A stretch of 64,000 nucleotides of DNA from Kribbella rubisoli (GCF_004217145.1 NZ_SHKR01000011.1:1178001-1242000), one strand, 5' to 3'. Numbered from the stretch's first letter, positions 16,825 to 26,963 are shown. Numbers and translations are program-made. The notes: a model not told the origin generated them from the sequence alone.

Positions 16825-17267
16825 CGGCGCCTGCCGAGGCCGCCGAGGGCGATGATCGCCCAGGGAATCAGCAGCCAGACCGGCCAGAACGACGGCCAGT
16901 GGCCGCCGTTGCCGAGACCGATCACGAACCAGATCACGACGTTGATCAACACCACGCCGGTGAAGCCGCCGACCGCGTTACCGCGCTTGTGCGGGTGGCT
17001 GTCCTTCTTCCGCTCCGGGAAGTCACCGGGTGCGGGGGCCGGCTTGGTGTCCTGCACGACCTCGGGCGTCTTGTACGTGCTCACCGGCGGCAGGTCCCGC
17101 ACCAGCGGCTCGAGCTCGCCGTACGTCTGGACGGTGTAGAGCCGGTCGAGGCGGGAGGAGAACTCGGGTTGATCCAGCCGGCCGTCCGCGAACGCATCCC
17201 GCAACCGTCCGGCGATCTTGTCGCGGTCGGCTTCGGTGAAACGCTGGTACGGCTGGTACTGAGGCAT
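16821..17267 (-). CDS. DUF1707 domain protein with two transmembrane helices
   Basis: A 148-residue protein. Residues ~9-62 match the SHOCT-like DUF1707 pattern: FTEADRDKIAGRLRDAFADG, then LDQPEFSSRLDRLY and YGELEPLVRDLP. After a charged linker there are two hydrophobic helices (GFTGVVLINVVIWFVIGLG and FWPVWLLIPWAIIALGGLG). DUF1707 proteins are common in actinobacteria and of unknown function. It is coupled to the downstream membrane protein by a 4-base overlap. Confidence 0.85.
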   Translation of the reverse strand: MPQYQPYQRFTEADRDKIAGRLRDAFADGRLDQPEFSSRLDRLYTVQTYGELEPLVRDLPPVSTYKTPEVVQDTKPAPAPGDFPERKKDSHPHKRGNAVGGFTGVVLINVVIWFVIGLGNGGHWPSFWPVWLLIPWAIIALGGLGRRR

Positions 17268-17315
17268 GTCTCAAGTGTGCCTCAGCTACGGTCCGATCCG
17301 CGTCCCCCGACGGGT

Positions 17316-17330
17316 GGACCCCCGGGGTCC
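17316..17330 (-). terminator. Short GC hairpin after map
   Basis: GGACCCC and GGGGTCC flank a single C one base after the map stop. The centre is too tight for all pairs to form, so the actual stem would be about five pairs. It may be a weak terminator or a chance palindrome. Confidence 0.3.
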
Positions 17331-17331
17331 G

Positions 17332-18153
17332 TCAATCAGCCAGTGGGCCGAACTTGACCCCGAGCTCGGCCAGCTTGGACTCGCCGCCGTCGATCGCGGT
17401 CAGCACCCACGGCCCTTGCGGAGTGAGAGTGAACGAGTGCTCGGTGTGCGCGGCCGACCGGCCGTCGTCGGTGACGACCGTCCAGTCGTCCTCGAGCGTG
17501 TGGTTGTCCTGCTTGCCGAGCGTGAGCATCGGCTCGACGGCGAGCGCCATCCCCTCGACCAGCTTCGGACCGCGGCCCGGGCGGCCGAAGTTCGGCACGT
17601 TCGGCGGCTGGTGCATGGCCGAGCCGATCCCGTGCCCGACGAAGTCCTCGACGATCCCGTACGACGAATTGGCGCGGACATGCGCCTCGATCGCCGCCGA
17701 GATATCGGTCAGCCGGCCGCCGAGCCGCGCCGCGGCGAACCCGCGCCACATCGACTCCCCGCAGATCCGCGCGAGCTCGAGAAGCTCGTCCGCGGCTTCG
17801 CCCACCGGGACGGTGATCGCGGCGTCGCCGTGCCAGCCGTCCACGATCGCGCCGCAATCGATCGAGATCAGGTCGCCGTCGGCCAGCACCCGACCGCCCG
17901 GGATGCCGTGCACGATCTCGTCGTTCACGGACGCGCAGATCGAGCCGGTGAAGCCGTGGTACCCCTTGAACGACGGGGTCGCGCCGGAGGACCGGATGTT
18001 GTCCTCGGCGATAGCATCCAGCTCGCCGGTGCTGATCCCGGCCTTGACCTGCCCGCGGAGCAACTCCAGCGTGCGGCCGACCACCAGGCCGGCCTTGCGC
18101 ATCGCCAGAATCTGCTCGCGGGTCTTGATCTCGATTCCGCGGTCCCTGAACAT
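17332..18153 (-). CDS. map: Type I methionine aminopeptidase
   Basis: Removes initiator methionine from nascent proteins using two divalent metal ions. The 273-residue pita-bread fold shows all ligands: Asp in SIDCGAIVDGWHGDAA (two Asp), His in DFVGHGIGSAMH, Glu in AVEPMLTLG and Glu in HTEHSFTL. The ATG start at 18153 lies just after adk. The operon order secY-adk-map-infA is conserved in actinobacteria. Confidence 0.96.
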   Translation of the reverse strand: MFRDRGIEIKTREQILAMRKAGLVVGRTLELLRGQVKAGISTGELDAIAEDNIRSSGATPSFKGYHGFTGSICASVNDEIVHGIPGGRVLADGDLISIDCGAIVDGWHGDAAITVPVGEAADELLELARICGESMWRGFAAARLGGRLTDISAAIEAHVRANSSYGIVEDFVGHGIGSAMHQPPNVPNFGRPGRGPKLVEGMALAVEPMLTLGKQDNHTLEDDWTVVTDDGRSAAHTEHSFTLTPQGPWVLTAIDGGESKLAELGVKFGPLAD

Positions 18154-18162
18154 CTCGCCTTA

Positions 18163-18197
18163 CTTACTCGGTGACGGTCTTACTCGGTGACGGTCTT
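18163..18197. repeat. 16-bp tandem duplication at the adk stop codon
   Basis: CTTACTCGGTGACGGT occurs twice in direct tandem (18163-18178 and 18179-18194) with three further matching bases. The second copy encodes the last adk residues and stop (minus strand ...TVTE-stop). The first copy repeats this just after the stop, in the 26-base gap before map. It looks like a recent slippage or duplication event. Confidence 0.8.
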
Positions 18198-18752
18198 GAG
18201 AGCGGCGAGCACCCGCTCGCTCACTTCGTCGATCTCGCCGACACCGTCGACCTCCACCAGCAGGCCGCGCTCGGCGTACACCTGCAGCAGCGGCTTGGTC
18301 TCGGCGGTGTAGACGTCCTGCCGGTGCCGGACGACCTCTTCGGAATCGTCGGTCCGGCCTTCGATGTGCGCCCGCTTGGTCATCCGCTCGACGAGCACGT
18401 CGATATCGGCGACCAGCGCGACCACGGCGTCCAGCTTGTGGCCGTGGTCGGCCAGGATCTCGTCCAGCGTGCCCACCTGGGCCAGCGTCCGCGGGTACCC
18501 GTCGAGCAGGAAGCCTTCGCCGGCGTCGGCCTCGGACAGCCGGTCACGCACCATCGAGTTCGTGACCTCGTCCGGGACGTAGTCGCCGGCATCCATGTAC
18601 CGCTTGGCCTCGACGCCCAGCGGTGTCTCGTCCTTCACGTTCGCACGGAAGATGTCGCCGGTGGACACGGCCGGGATATTCAGGCGATCCGCAAGCACCT
18701 TTGCCTGCGTGCCCTTGCCCGCCCCGGGCGGACCCATCAGCAACATTCTCAT
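18180..18752 (-). CDS. adk: Adenylate kinase
   Basis: Interconverts ATP + AMP and 2 ADP. At 190 residues it is the short type, lacking the zinc-finger LID insertion. The P-loop is [10 protein letters not shown] (residues 7-16), the AMP-binding segment is STGDIFR and the LID region is short ([13 protein letters not shown]). The ATG overlaps the secY stop (TGATG). An internal ATG two codons later is an alternative. The last codons lie in a 16-bp tandem duplication. Confidence 0.96.
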   Translation of the reverse strand: MRMLLMGPPGAGKGTQAKVLADRLNIPAVSTGDIFRANVKDETPLGVEAKRYMDAGDYVPDEVTNSMVRDRLSEADAGEGFLLDGYPRTLAQVGTLDEILADHGHKLDAVVALVADIDVLVERMTKRAHIEGRTDDSEEVVRHRQDVYTAETKPLLQVYAERGLLVEVDGVGEIDEVSERVLAALKTVTE

Positions 18753-20053
18753 CAGCGCAGGAACCCTTCGTAGTTTCGCTGCTGCAGCTGAGACTCGATC
18801 TGCTTCACCGTGTCGAGTCCGACGCCGACCATGATCAGGATCGACGTACCACCGAACGGGAAGTTCTGGCTCGCGTTCAACAGGACGAGAGCGACCAGCG
18901 GGATCATCGAGATCGCCGCGAGATAGATCGCGCCCGGCAGCGTGATGCGGTCCAACACGTACTTGAGGTATTCCTCCGTCGGCCGACCCGCCCGGATCCC
19001 GGGAATGAAGCCGCCGTACTTCTTCATGTTGTCGGCGACCTCCTTCGGGTTGAAGGTGATCGAGACGTAGAAGTACGTGAAGAAGATGATCAGGGCGACG
19101 TACGTCACCATGTAGATCGGGTGGTCGCCCTTGACCAAGTTGCCCTGGATCCAGTTCGACCAGCCCTTGCCTTGCTGGAACTGACTGACCAGAACAGGGA
19201 GATACAACAGGCTCGACGCGAAGATCACGGGGATGACGCCGGCCTGGTTGACCTTCAGCGGGATGTACGTCGACGTACCGCCGAACATCTTCCGGCCGAC
19301 CATCCGCTTGGCGTACTGCACCGGGATCCGGCGCTGGGCCTGCTCGATGAAGATGACCGCGGCCATGATGACCAACCCGATCGCGATCACCACGACGAAC
19401 GTGGTGACGCCCTTCTGCTTGCGGATGCTCCACAGCTGGGTCGGGAAGGTGGCGACGATCTGGGTGAAGATCAGGATCGACATACCGTTGCCGACGCCGC
19501 GGTCGGTGATCAGCTCACCGAGCCACATGATCATGCCGGTACCGGCGGTCATGGTCAGCACAATCACGCTGACGGTGAACCAGTCGTCCTTGTACAGCAG
19601 CGGCTCGGTGCAGCCCTGGAACAGCCGGCCCGGCGTCCGGGCGAGTGCCACGAACGCGGTCGACTGCAGGATCGCCAGACCGACGGTCAGGAACCGGGTG
19701 TACTGGGTGATCTTGGCCTGTCCCGCCTGGCCCTCCTTCTTCAGCGACTCCAGCCGCGGGATCACCACGGTGAGCAGCTGCAGAATGATGCTGGCGGTGA
19801 TGTACGGCATGATGCCGAGCGCGAAGATCGCGAGCTGCAGCAGCGCACCGCCGGAGAACAGGTTGATCAGGTTGTAGAGGTTCGCGTTCGCGCCACCCTG
19901 CGAGATCTTGATACAGGTGTGCAGCGACTGAACGTTCACGCCCGGGGCCGGCACGACCGAGCCGATCCGGAAGATCACGACGATGAAGAGCACGAACAAG
20001 ATCTTCCGGCGCAGGTCCGGAGTCTTGAACGCGTTGGCAAAGGCGCCTAACAC
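18752..20053 (-). CDS. secY: Preprotein translocase subunit SecY
   Basis: The ten-helix channel of the Sec translocon in the cytoplasmic membrane. The 433 residues include the plug/TM2 region [22 protein letters not shown] and the C-terminal [13 protein letters not shown] chose GTG 20053 ([18 protein letters not shown]) because GGGAGG lies five bases upstream and other actinobacterial SecY proteins start there; a TTG at 20068 would add five residues. The gene follows rplO after 135 bases containing competing hairpins. Confidence 0.96.
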   Translation of the reverse strand: MLGAFANAFKTPDLRRKILFVLFIVVIFRIGSVVPAPGVNVQSLHTCIKISQGGANANLYNLINLFSGGALLQLAIFALGIMPYITASIILQLLTVVIPRLESLKKEGQAGQAKITQYTRFLTVGLAILQSTAFVALARTPGRLFQGCTEPLLYKDDWFTVSVIVLTMTAGTGMIMWLGELITDRGVGNGMSILIFTQIVATFPTQLWSIRKQKGVTTFVVVIAIGLVIMAAVIFIEQAQRRIPVQYAKRMVGRKMFGGTSTYIPLKVNQAGVIPVIFASSLLYLPVLVSQFQQGKGWSNWIQGNLVKGDHPIYMVTYVALIIFFTYFYVSITFNPKEVADNMKKYGGFIPGIRAGRPTEEYLKYVLDRITLPGAIYLAAISMIPLVALVLLNASQNFPFGGTSILIMVGVGLDTVKQIESQLQQRNYEGFLR

Positions 20054-20121
20054 CCTGTCCTCCCACAAGTTTCCCTCGCCGCGGGCACGGCAGGGGCCTA
20101 GCTAAGCCGCTGGGCAAGAGA

Positions 20122-20180
20122 CGAGCCAGGGCTCGTCCGACCGGCGCAGGATATCAAGCACCGGGCGTTACGAGCCCTGG
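20122..20180 (-). promoter_or_regulatory. Alternative hairpins between rplO and secY
   Basis: An 11-bp perfect inverted repeat pairs CCAGGGCTCGT (20126-20136) with ACGAGCCCTGG (20170-20180). The first arm can instead fold locally as CGAGCC/GGCTCG (20122-20135). The two structures are mutually exclusive, the layout of an attenuator or a terminator/antiterminator switch. It lies in the 135-bp gap where the r-protein genes end and secY begins. Confidence 0.45.
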
Positions 20181-20188
20181 ACCACGTG

Positions 20189-20629
20189 TCACACCTCGGT
20201 CGTGGTTCCCCCGGCCGCCTGGATCTTGTCCGTGGCGGACTTGGAGAACTTGTGCGCCGAGACCTGCAGAGCCACGGTCAGTTCGCCGTCACCCAGCACC
20301 TTGACCGGCTGACCACGACGGACCGCGCCCTTGGCGACCAGTTCGGCTACGCCGACCTCGCCGCCTTCGGGGAACAGTTGTCCGAGCTTGTCCAGGTTAA
20401 CGACCTGGAACTCCACCCGGTTCCTGCTCTTGAAGCCCTTCAGCTTCGGCAGCCGCATGTGCAGCGGCATCTGGCCACCCTCGAACCACTCGGGGATGTT
20501 GTTGCGGGCCTTGCTGCCCTTGGTACCGCGGCCGGCCGTCTTGCCCTTGCTGCCCTCACCACGACCCACGCGGGTCTTGGCGGTCTTGGCACCGGGCGCC
20601 GGACGCAGGTGATGAACCTTGAGCGCCAT
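20189..20629 (-). CDS. rplO: 50S ribosomal protein L15 (uL15)
   Basis: A large-subunit protein of late assembly. The 146 residues include [34 protein letters not shown] and GFEGG-like [19 protein letters not shown]. Last r-protein gene of the spc cluster, one base after rpmD. Confidence 0.96.
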   Translation of the reverse strand: MALKVHHLRPAPGAKTAKTRVGRGEGSKGKTAGRGTKGSKARNNIPEWFEGGQMPLHMRLPKLKGFKSRNRVEFQVVNLDKLGQLFPEGGEVGVAELVAKGAVRRGQPVKVLGDGELTVALQVSAHKFSKSATDKIQAAGGTTTEV

Positions 20630-20630
20630 G

Positions 20631-20813
20631 TCAGTCGACCTCCTCGACGGTGATGAGGTGGCGAACCGCACGGACCATACCGCGGACCTCAGGCTTGTCC
20701 TCGTGGACGGCGGTGTCGCCGATCCGCTTGACGCCCAGGGTGCGCAGCGTGTCGCGCTGGTTCTGCTTGCCACCGATGCCGGAACGGGTCTGGGTCACCT
20801 TCAGGCGTGCCAT
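20631..20813 (-). CDS. rpmD: 50S ribosomal protein L30 (uL30)
   Basis: A 60-residue large-subunit protein. [20 protein letters not shown] and [14 protein letters not shown] are diagnostic. Its ATG overlaps the rpsE stop (TGATG). Confidence 0.96.
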   Translation of the reverse strand: MARLKVTQTRSGIGGKQNQRDTLRTLGVKRIGDTAVHEDKPEVRGMVRAVRHLITVEEVD

Positions 20814-21412
20814 CAGGACGACACCTCCGCCCGAGCCCTCAGCAGGGCCGCCGGGGCAACGTCCTCGACCGGCAGACCACGGCGCGCGGCCACGGCCTCC
20901 GGGGTCTCCAGGCTGCGCAACGCCTCAACGGTGGCGTGCACCACGTTGATGGAGTTGGACGAGCCCAGCGACTTGCTCAGGATGTCGTGGATCCCGGCGC
21001 ACTCCAGTACGGCGCGTGCCGAGCCACCCGCGATCACACCGGTACCGGGAGCGGCCGGACGCAGCATGACAACGCCTGCGGCCTTCTCGCCCTGGACCGG
21101 GTGCGGGATGGTGCCCTGGATCCGCGGCACCTTGAAGAACGCCTTCTTGGCCTCCTCGACACCCTTGGCGATCGCCGCGGGCACCTCCTTGGCCTTGCCG
21201 TAACCCACACCGACGGTGCCGTCACCGTCACCGACGACCACGAGGGCGGTGAAGCTGAAGCGACGACCACCCTTCACGACCTTGGCGACACGGTTGATGG
21301 CTACCACACGCTCGATGTAGGCGGTCTTGTCCGCCTGCTGACCGCGACCACCGTCGCGGCCACGGCGCTCACCACCGGCGCCGCCTCCGCGACGCTGCTG
21401 GCCTCCGCTCAT
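20813..21412 (-). CDS. rpsE: 30S ribosomal protein S5 (uS5)
   Basis: A decoding-site accuracy and helicase protein. The 199 residues start with a Gly/Arg-rich extension ([20 protein letters not shown]) before the S5 domain: [35 protein letters not shown] and GTGVIAGG. The C-terminal half is normal. The Arg/Gly-rich head is typical of actinobacterial S5. Confidence 0.97.
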   Translation of the reverse strand: MSGGQQRRGGGAGGERRGRDGGRGQQADKTAYIERVVAINRVAKVVKGGRRFSFTALVVVGDGDGTVGVGYGKAKEVPAAIAKGVEEAKKAFFKVPRIQGTIPHPVQGEKAAGVVMLRPAAPGTGVIAGGSARAVLECAGIHDILSKSLGSSNSINVVHATVEALRSLETPEAVAARRGLPVEDVAPAALLRARAEVSS

Positions 21413-21440
21413 TTCGAACTACCTTCTTCCCTTGTCGCCA

Positions 21441-21824
21441 TCAGAAGCCGAGCCCGCCCTCGCGGGCGGCGTCGGCCAGGGCTGCAATGCGGCCCTGGTA
21501 CTTGTTCCCGGCCCGGTCGAACACGACCGAGTCGATCCCGGCAGCCTTGGCACGGTCGGCGATCAGGCCGCCGACGGTCTTGGCCTTGTCGGTCTTGTTG
21601 GCCTCGGCGCCGCGCAGGTCGGCCTCCATGGTGGAGGCTGAGACCAGCGTCTTGCCGGCCACGTCGTCGATGACCTGAACGAACAGGTGCCTCGAGGACT
21701 TGGTGACCACCAGCCGCGGCCGCTCGGCCGTGCCGTTGATCTTCTTCCGGACCCGGATCTGCCGACGCAGCCGGGAAGCCGTCTTCTTGGCGGAGTGCTT
21801 GTGCGGACGCAGTCCGATCGCCAT
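21441..21824 (-). CDS. rplR: 50S ribosomal protein L18 (uL18)
   Basis: Binds 5S rRNA together with L5. The 127 residues show [28 protein letters not shown] and the C-terminus [20 protein letters not shown]. Between rplF and rpsE in the spc cluster. Confidence 0.97.
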   Translation of the reverse strand: MAIGLRPHKHSAKKTASRLRRQIRVRKKINGTAERPRLVVTKSSRHLFVQVIDDVAGKTLVSASTMEADLRGAEANKTDKAKTVGGLIADRAKAAGIDSVVFDRAGNKYQGRIAALADAAREGGLGF

Positions 21825-21827
21825 GGG

Positions 21828-22370
21828 TTACTTACCAGCCTTTCCGACCTTGCGGCGCACCTGCTCGCCGGCGTACCGCACACCCTTGCCCTTGTACGGC
21901 TCGGGCTTACGCAGCTTGCGGATGTTGGCGGCGACCTCACCGACGGACTGCTTGTCGATGCCGATCACCGAGAACCGGGTCGGCGCCTCGACGTTGAACG
22001 TGATGCCTTCCGGCGCGTCCACCGTGATGGTGTGGCTGTACCCGAGCGAGAACTCCAGCTGGGTCGGTCCCTTGGACAGGACGCGGTACCCGACGCCGAC
22101 GATCTCGAGCTTCTTCTCGTAGCCGTCCGTGACACCGGTGACCAGGTTGGCGATCAGGGTGCGGGACAGGCCGTGCAGTTCCTTGCTCTTGCGCAGGTCG
22201 TCCGGACGGGTCACGGCGATCGCGCCGTCCTCGTCGCGGTCGACCGCGATCGGCTCAGCGACGACGTGCGACAGCTGACCCTTCGGACCCTTCACAGTGA
22301 CCGTCTGGCCGTCGATCGTGACGTCGACGCCGGACGGGACCGTGACCGGGAGTTTTCCGATGCGAGACAT
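21828..22370 (-). CDS. rplF: 50S ribosomal protein L6 (uL6)
   Basis: A large-subunit protein near the factor-binding site. The 180 residues show [19 protein letters not shown], the repeat VKGPKGQLS, and the C-terminal [19 protein letters not shown] motif. It ends three bases before rplR starts. Confidence 0.97.
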   Translation of the reverse strand: MSRIGKLPVTVPSGVDVTIDGQTVTVKGPKGQLSHVVAEPIAVDRDEDGAIAVTRPDDLRKSKELHGLSRTLIANLVTGVTDGYEKKLEIVGVGYRVLSKGPTQLEFSLGYSHTITVDAPEGITFNVEAPTRFSVIGIDKQSVGEVAANIRKLRKPEPYKGKGVRYAGEQVRRKVGKAGK

Positions 22371-22397
22371 TTCAGTGGTCCTCCTTCCGGTTCTTCG

Positions 22398-22805
22398 TCA
22401 CCAGACGTAGGCGAGGACTTCCCCGCCAACGCCCTTGTTCTTCGCCTGACGGTCGGTCAGCAGTCCCTGGGACGTCGAGATGATCGCGACGCCCAGGCCG
22501 CCGAGGACCTTGGGCAGGCCGGTCGACTTCGCGTAGACCCGCAGGCCCGGCTTGCTGATCCGGCGGACGCCCGCAATGGAGCGCTCCCGGCTCGGGCCGA
22601 ACTTGAGGTCCACGATGAGGGTCTTGCCGACGGCGCCCTCCTTGGGCTCCTCCACCTTGTAGGAGGCGATGTAGCCCTCCTGCTGGAGAATGTCGGCGAT
22701 ACCCTGCTTGATCTTGCTGTACGGCATCGCGGTCGACTCGTGGTACGCCTGATTGGCGTTCCGCAGACGCGTCAACATGTCTGCGATCGGGTCGGTCATC
22801 GTCAT
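22398..22805 (-). CDS. rpsH: 30S ribosomal protein S8 (uS8)
   Basis: A primary 16S rRNA binder and, in several bacteria, the spc-operon repressor. The 135 residues contain [18 protein letters not shown] and the C-terminal [23 protein letters not shown] 22805 gives MTMTDP; an in-frame ATG two codons later is equally possible. Confidence 0.97.
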   Translation of the reverse strand: MTMTDPIADMLTRLRNANQAYHESTAMPYSKIKQGIADILQQEGYIASYKVEEPKEGAVGKTLIVDLKFGPSRERSIAGVRRISKPGLRVYAKSTGLPKVLGGLGVAIISTSQGLLTDRQAKNKGVGGEVLAYVW

Positions 22806-22896
22806 GGCCTGGGGCCTCTTTCCCGCCGTGGTTTCGCCGGCCGGCGACCTACGGTGACTAGATTTTGAATGGGGAGAAGTTCGGGGGTGGAGACGG

Positions 22897-23082
22897 TCAC
22901 CAGCTGGACTTGGTCACACCGGGCAGCTCGCCCCGGTGCGCCATCTCCCGCAGGCAGATCCGGCACAGGCCGAACTTGCGGAAGACCGCCTTCGGCCGGC
23001 CGCAGCGCTGGCAGCGCGTGTAGCCACGCACCGCGAACTTCGGCTTCCGGGCCTGCTTGACCTTGAGTGCTGTCTTCGCCAC
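22897..23082 (-). CDS. rpsN: 30S ribosomal protein S14 (uS14), zinc form
   Basis: A 61-residue head protein of the short, zinc-binding type Z. Ligands are visible as C-x2-C in CQRCGRPK and C-x2-C in LCRICLRE. The start codon is GTG at 23082. A separate zinc-free paralogue, common in actinobacteria, is not in the window. Confidence 0.96.
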   Translation of the reverse strand: MAKTALKVKQARKPKFAVRGYTRCQRCGRPKAVFRKFGLCRICLREMAHRGELPGVTKSSW

Positions 23083-23083
23083 G

Positions 23084-23656
23084 TCAGTTCTCCTTGAACG
23101 GGAAGCCGAGCGCCCGCAGCAGGGCCCGACCCTCGTCGTCGTTCTTCGCGGTGGTCACCACGGTGATGTCCATACCCCGAACCCGGTCGATGCGGTCCTG
23201 GTTGATCTCGTGGAACATCACCTGCTCGGTCAGACCGAAGGTGTAGTTCCCAGTGCCGTCGAACTGCTTCGGCGACAGCCCGCGGAAGTCGCGGATCCGG
23301 GGCAGCGCGAGCGCCAGCAGCCGGTCCAGGAACTCCCACATCCGGTCGCCGCGCAGCGTCACGTGGGCGCCGATCGGCATCCCCTCACGCAGCTTGAACT
23401 GCGCGATGGACTTGCGGGCCTTGGTGACCTGGGCCTTCTGACCGGTGATCGCGGCCAGGTCCTTCACCGCGCCGTCGATCAGCTTGGAGTCGCGCGCCGC
23501 CTCGCCGACGCCCATGTTCACCACGATCTTGGTGAGCCCGGGCACCTGCATGACGTTGGCGTACTTGAACTCGTCCTGCAGCTTGCCGACGATCTCCTCG
23601 CGGTACTTCGTCTTCAGCCGCGGCTGGACCTTGGTCTCGGTAACTGCCGTGCTCAT
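23084..23656 (-). CDS. rplE: 50S ribosomal protein L5 (uL5)
   Basis: Binds 5S rRNA and contacts the P-site tRNA. The 190 residues contain [40 protein letters not shown] and [16 protein letters not shown]. Its ATG overlaps the rplX stop (TGATG). Confidence 0.97.
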   Translation of the reverse strand: MSTAVTETKVQPRLKTKYREEIVGKLQDEFKYANVMQVPGLTKIVVNMGVGEAARDSKLIDGAVKDLAAITGQKAQVTKARKSIAQFKLREGMPIGAHVTLRGDRMWEFLDRLLALALPRIRDFRGLSPKQFDGTGNYTFGLTEQVMFHEINQDRIDRVRGMDITVVTTAKNDDEGRALLRALGFPFKEN

Positions 23657-24045
23657 CAGATCTCCTCGCCGGTACGCCGGGCGATCCGGACGGACCGGAA
23701 ACCGGTGTACGTCGAACCGTCGGGACGGCGCTTCTGCACCTCGACGCGGTTGTAGCCGACGCGGGTGGTCACCTTCTGCTTCTTGCCGTCCTTGTCGACC
23801 TCGACCAGAAGCGCCACGTTCGAGACGTGGATCGGGGCTTCCTGGGTGACGATGCCACCGGTGGTGCCGCCGCGCTGGGCCTGCTGCACCTTGGTGTGCT
23901 TCTTCACCCGGTTGACGCCCTCGACGATGACCTTCTCGTCGTCGGGGAAGACCTGGATGATCTTGCCCTCGAGGCCCTTGGACTTACCGGCGATCACACG
24001 GACCTGATCGCCCTTCTTCACGTGCAGCTTCTTCTGCTGGGCCAT
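23656..24045 (-). CDS. rplX: 50S ribosomal protein L24 (uL24)
   Basis: An assembly-initiator protein at the exit tunnel. The 129 residues begin with the KOW motif [20 protein letters not shown], then [12 protein letters not shown] and [12 protein letters not shown]. The C-terminal ~25 residues after [10 protein letters not shown] are an extension common in actinobacteria. Confidence 0.96.
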   Translation of the reverse strand: MAQQKKLHVKKGDQVRVIAGKSKGLEGKIIQVFPDDEKVIVEGVNRVKKHTKVQQAQRGGTTGGIVTQEAPIHVSNVALLVEVDKDGKKQKVTTRVGYNRVEVQKRRPDGSTYTGFRSVRIARRTGEEI

Positions 24046-24046
24046 C

Positions 24047-24415
24047 TCAGAGCACCTCCGGCGCGAGCGAGATGATCTTCATGAAGCGCTTCTCCCGCAG
24101 CTCCCGGCCGACCGGCCCGAAGATACGGGTGCCGCGCGGCTCGCCGTCGGCCTTCAGGATCACCGCGGCGTTCTCGTCGAAGCGGATGTAGGAGCCGTCC
24201 GGACGCCGGCGCTCCTTCACGGTCCGCACGACGACCGCCTTCACGACGTCACCCTTCTTGACACCACCGCCGGGGATCGCATCCTTGACGGTGGCGACGA
24301 TCGTGTCACCGACACCGGCGTAGCGCCGACCGGAGCCACCGAGAACGCGGATGCACAAGATCTCCTTGGCACCCGTGTTGTCGGCGACCTTCAGTCGCGA
24401 CTCCTGCTGGATCAT
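24047..24415 (-). CDS. rplN: 50S ribosomal protein L14 (uL14)
   Basis: An intersubunit-bridge protein. The 122 residues read [20 protein letters not shown], then [16 protein letters not shown] and [23 protein letters not shown], all near-invariant. It heads the spc part after an 89-bp gap downstream of rpsQ. Confidence 0.97.
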   Translation of the reverse strand: MIQQESRLKVADNTGAKEILCIRVLGGSGRRYAGVGDTIVATVKDAIPGGGVKKGDVVKAVVVRTVKERRRPDGSYIRFDENAAVILKADGEPRGTRIFGPVGRELREKRFMKIISLAPEVL

Positions 24416-24504
24416 CTGTTGATCTCCTGGTTGTCTCGCTGGTTCTCACTCACGTGAGCCTTGCGGAACGAATAATTTCGATTGGTTGCCGGCCGGAGCC
24501 GGAA

Positions 24505-24801
24505 CTACTTCGCCTTCTCGAGGACCTCGACGACGCGCCAACGCTTGGTCGCCGACAGCGGCCGGGTCTCCATCAGGAGGACGCGGTCGCCGATGCCGGC
24601 GGCGTTCTGCTCGTCGTGCGCCTTGAGCTTGCTGGTACGGCGGATCACCTTGCCGTACAGCTTGTGCTTGACCCGGTCCTCGACCTCGACGGTGACGGTC
24701 TTGTCCATCTTGTCGCTCAGCACCAGACCCTCACGGGTCTTGCGGCGGCCTCGCGCCTCGGGGGTCGTGCTCACGGTCTCGTCCTTCACGTTCTCGGTCA
24801 T
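24505..24801 (-). CDS. rpsQ: 30S ribosomal protein S17 (uS17)
   Basis: A 16S rRNA-binding OB-fold protein. The 98 residues have an N-terminal extension before [20 protein letters not shown], then [20 protein letters not shown]. Its ATG overlaps the rpmC stop. Last gene of the S10 cluster; 89 bases follow before rplN. Confidence 0.96.
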   Translation of the reverse strand: MTENVKDETVSTTPEARGRRKTREGLVLSDKMDKTVTVEVEDRVKHKLYGKVIRRTSKLKAHDEQNAAGIGDRVLLMETRPLSATKRWRVVEVLEKAK

Positions 24802-25076
24802 GCGTTGGCCTTCTCACTGTCGTCCGCAGTCTCGTCGGCCTCCGCCTCGGCAACCGGGGCGTCGACCTCCTCGGTGATACCGAGCGCACGCTCGGACAGC
24901 ACCGTGTAGATGCGGGCGATGTCCTTGCGGACGGCGCGCAGCCGGCCGTGGGACTCCAGCTGGCCCGTGGCAGCCTGGAACCGGAGGTTGAACAGCTCCT
25001 CCTTGGCTTCACCGAGCTTGGTCATCAGCTCGTCCCGCCCGAGGTTCCGCAGCTCGGCGGCGGTCAGGGTAGCCAT
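24798..25076 (-). CDS. rpmC: 50S ribosomal protein L29 (uL29)
   Basis: An exit-tunnel protein that helps dock trigger factor and SRP. Residues 1-~65 are canonical ([39 protein letters not shown]). The last ~25 residues are an acidic Ala/Glu/Asp tail, longer than in most bacteria. Confidence 0.96.
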   Translation of the reverse strand: MATLTAAELRNLGRDELMTKLGEAKEELFNLRFQAATGQLESHGRLRAVRKDIARIYTVLSERALGITEEVDAPVAEAEADETADDSEKANA

Positions 25077-25495
25077 CAGTTCTCACCTGCCTCTCGGGAG
25101 ATGAAGCGGCACTTCATCGGCAACTTGTGGATCGCGCGGCGCATCGCCTCGCGAGCGATGTCCTCCGGAACGCCGGAGAGCTCGAACAGCACGCGTCCGG
25201 CCTTGACGTTGGAGATCCACCACTCCGGCGAACCCTTACCGGAACCCATCCGGGTCTCGGCAGGCTTCTTGGTCAGCGGACGGTCCGGGTAGATGTTGAT
25301 CCACACCTTGCCGCCACGCTTGATGTGCCGGGTCATCGCGATACGCGCGGCCTCGATCTGCCGGTTGGTGACGTAGTGGTTCTCCAGCGCCTGGATACCG
25401 AACTCACCGAACGCCAGCGTCGTACCGCCCTTGGCGGCGCCGGAGCGCCCCGGGTGGTGCTGCTTGCGGTGCTTGACCTTGCGGGGGATGAGCAT
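25076..25495 (-). CDS. rplP: 50S ribosomal protein L16 (uL16)
   Basis: A late-assembling protein next to the A-site tRNA. The 139 residues show [19 protein letters not shown], then [20 protein letters not shown] and [17 protein letters not shown]. Its stop overlaps the rpmC start. Confidence 0.97.
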   Translation of the reverse strand: MLIPRKVKHRKQHHPGRSGAAKGGTTLAFGEFGIQALENHYVTNRQIEAARIAMTRHIKRGGKVWINIYPDRPLTKKPAETRMGSGKGSPEWWISNVKAGRVLFELSGVPEDIAREAMRRAIHKLPMKCRFISREAGEN

Positions 25496-25498
25496 GGT

Positions 25499-26362
25499 TC
25501 AGCTCTCCGTTCCGGTCGTCGCGGCCGGCTTCTCGGCCGCCGGGGCGGCCTCGGCCTTCGGTGCGTCGTTCCGGGCGTTGTTGTCGTCGCGACGACCGCC
25601 ACGGTCACCACCGCGACCGCCACGGTCTCCACCGCGACCACCACGGTCGCCGCGGTCGCCACCGTCACGGCGGGCCGGACGGCCACGCTGCTGGGTAGCG
25701 GCGCGGGCAGCAGCCTGCGCCTCCCGCTCGGCGCGGGTACCGGCGACGTCGCCCTTGTAGATCCAGACCTTCACGCCGATCCGGCCGAAGGTCGTCCGGG
25801 CCTCGTAGAAGCCGTAGTCGATGTCGGCCCGCAGCGTGTGCAGCGGGACGCGGCCCTCGCGGTAGAACTCCGACCGCGACATCTCCGCGCCACCGAGCCG
25901 GCCGGAGCACTGGATCCGGATGCCCAGGGCGCCGCCACGCATGGTGGTCTGCATCGCCTTGCGCATCGCGCGGCGGAACGCCACGCGGCCGGACAGCTGC
26001 TCGGCCACACCCTGTGCGACCAGCTGAGCGTCGACCTCGGCGTTCTTCACCTCGAGGATGTTCAGCTGCACCTGCTTGCCGGTCAGCTCCTCCAGCGAGC
26101 CGCGGATGCGGTCCGCCTCGGCGCCACGGCGGCCGATCACGATGCCCGGACGGGCGGTGTGGATGTCGACCCGGACCCGGTCACGGGTGCGCTCGATCTC
26201 CACGCGGGAGATGCCGGCGCGCTCCATGCCCTTGCTCAGCAGACGACGGATCTTGACGTCCTCGCCCACGTAGTCCTTGTACAGCTTGTCGGCGTACCAA
26301 CGGCTCTTGTGGTCGGTGCTGATGCCGAGACGGAACCCGTGCGGGTTTACCTTCTGTCCCAC
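25499..26362 (-). CDS. rpsC: 30S ribosomal protein S3 (uS3) with RGG-rich tail
   Basis: An mRNA-entry protein with helicase activity. The KH domain contains [18 protein letters not shown] and the C-terminal domain [22 protein letters not shown] 26362 gives [13 protein letters not shown]. The 287-residue length exceeds the usual ~230-270. Residues ~232-262 form a tail of RGG and RGD repeats ([10 protein letters not shown]), encoded by near-repetitive DNA at about 25575-25670, then an Ala-rich end. Such tails resemble eukaryotic RGG RNA-binding boxes. Confidence 0.96.
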   Translation of the reverse strand: MGQKVNPHGFRLGISTDHKSRWYADKLYKDYVGEDVKIRRLLSKGMERAGISRVEIERTRDRVRVDIHTARPGIVIGRRGAEADRIRGSLEELTGKQVQLNILEVKNAEVDAQLVAQGVAEQLSGRVAFRRAMRKAMQTTMRGGALGIRIQCSGRLGGAEMSRSEFYREGRVPLHTLRADIDYGFYEARTTFGRIGVKVWIYKGDVAGTRAEREAQAAARAATQQRGRPARRDGGDRGDRGGRGGDRGGRGGDRGGRRDDNNARNDAPKAEAAPAAEKPAATTGTES

Positions 26363-26363
26363 G

Positions 26364-26963
26364 TCAGGACTCCTTCTTCTCAGCGGTGGCCTTCTTGGCG
26401 GCCGACTTCTTCGCGGTCGCCTTCTTGGCCGGCTTGTCGGCGGCTTCTGCCTTGTCGGCGGCCTTCTTGGCCGTCTTCTTGGCGGGAGCCTTCTTCGCCG
26501 TGTCCGCGGTGTCCGCGGACTTCTTGGCGGCCGTCTTCTTGGCCGGGGCCTTCTCGACCGGCTCGTCGGTGACGCGCGGGGTGACCACGATGGTGATGTG
26601 GCTGGTCCGCTTGTCGATCCGGGTGGCCCGGCCCTGCGCACGCGGGCGGTGACGCTTCAGCGTCGGACCCTCGTCCACGAGGACCTTGGCCACGACCAGG
26701 TCGGCCCGGCTCAGGTGCTCGGTGCCCTCGGCGTTCGCCGCGGCGCTGTCGACGACCTTGTACACGGTCGCGGCAGCGGCCTGCGGGGCGAACTTCAGAG
26801 TGGCGAGTGCGTCGTCGACGCCCAGACCGCGCACCAGATCACCCACGCGGCGCGCCTTCATCGGCGTCACGCGGACGAAGCGCGCGACCGCGAAGGCCCC
26901 GGGCTGCTCGCCCAGCAGGCTCTCGCGACGGGCGCTGATCGCCCTACGCTCTTGAACGCTCAT
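26364..26963 (-). CDS. rplV: 50S ribosomal protein L22 (uL22) with Lys/Ala tail
   Basis: An exit-tunnel protein. The canonical core runs through [34 protein letters not shown] and HITIVV. About 65 additional C-terminal residues form histone-H1-like AKK repeats ([17 protein letters not shown]), giving 199 residues in place of ~115-130. The same low-complexity style occurs in L17 here. Confidence 0.96.
   Translation of the reverse strand: MSVQERRAISARRESLLGEQPGAFAVARFVRVTPMKARRVGDLVRGLGVDDALATLKFAPQAAAATVYKVVDSAAANAEGTEHLSRADLVVAKVLVDEGPTLKRHRPRAQGRATRIDKRTSHITIVVTPRVTDEPVEKAPAKKTAAKKSADTADTAKKAPAKKTAKKAADKAEAADKPAKKATAKKSAAKKATAEKKES

Noticed and set aside
15937..17139. Plus-strand 400-residue frame opposite the two membrane-protein genes
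   Set aside because: The opposite strand has a DUF1707 domain and clear transmembrane helices with coupled starts. The plus frame is His/Arg/Pro-rich noise.
25575..25670. Repetitive DNA that might be an intergenic repeat
   Set aside because: It is in frame within rpsC and encodes the RGG tail.
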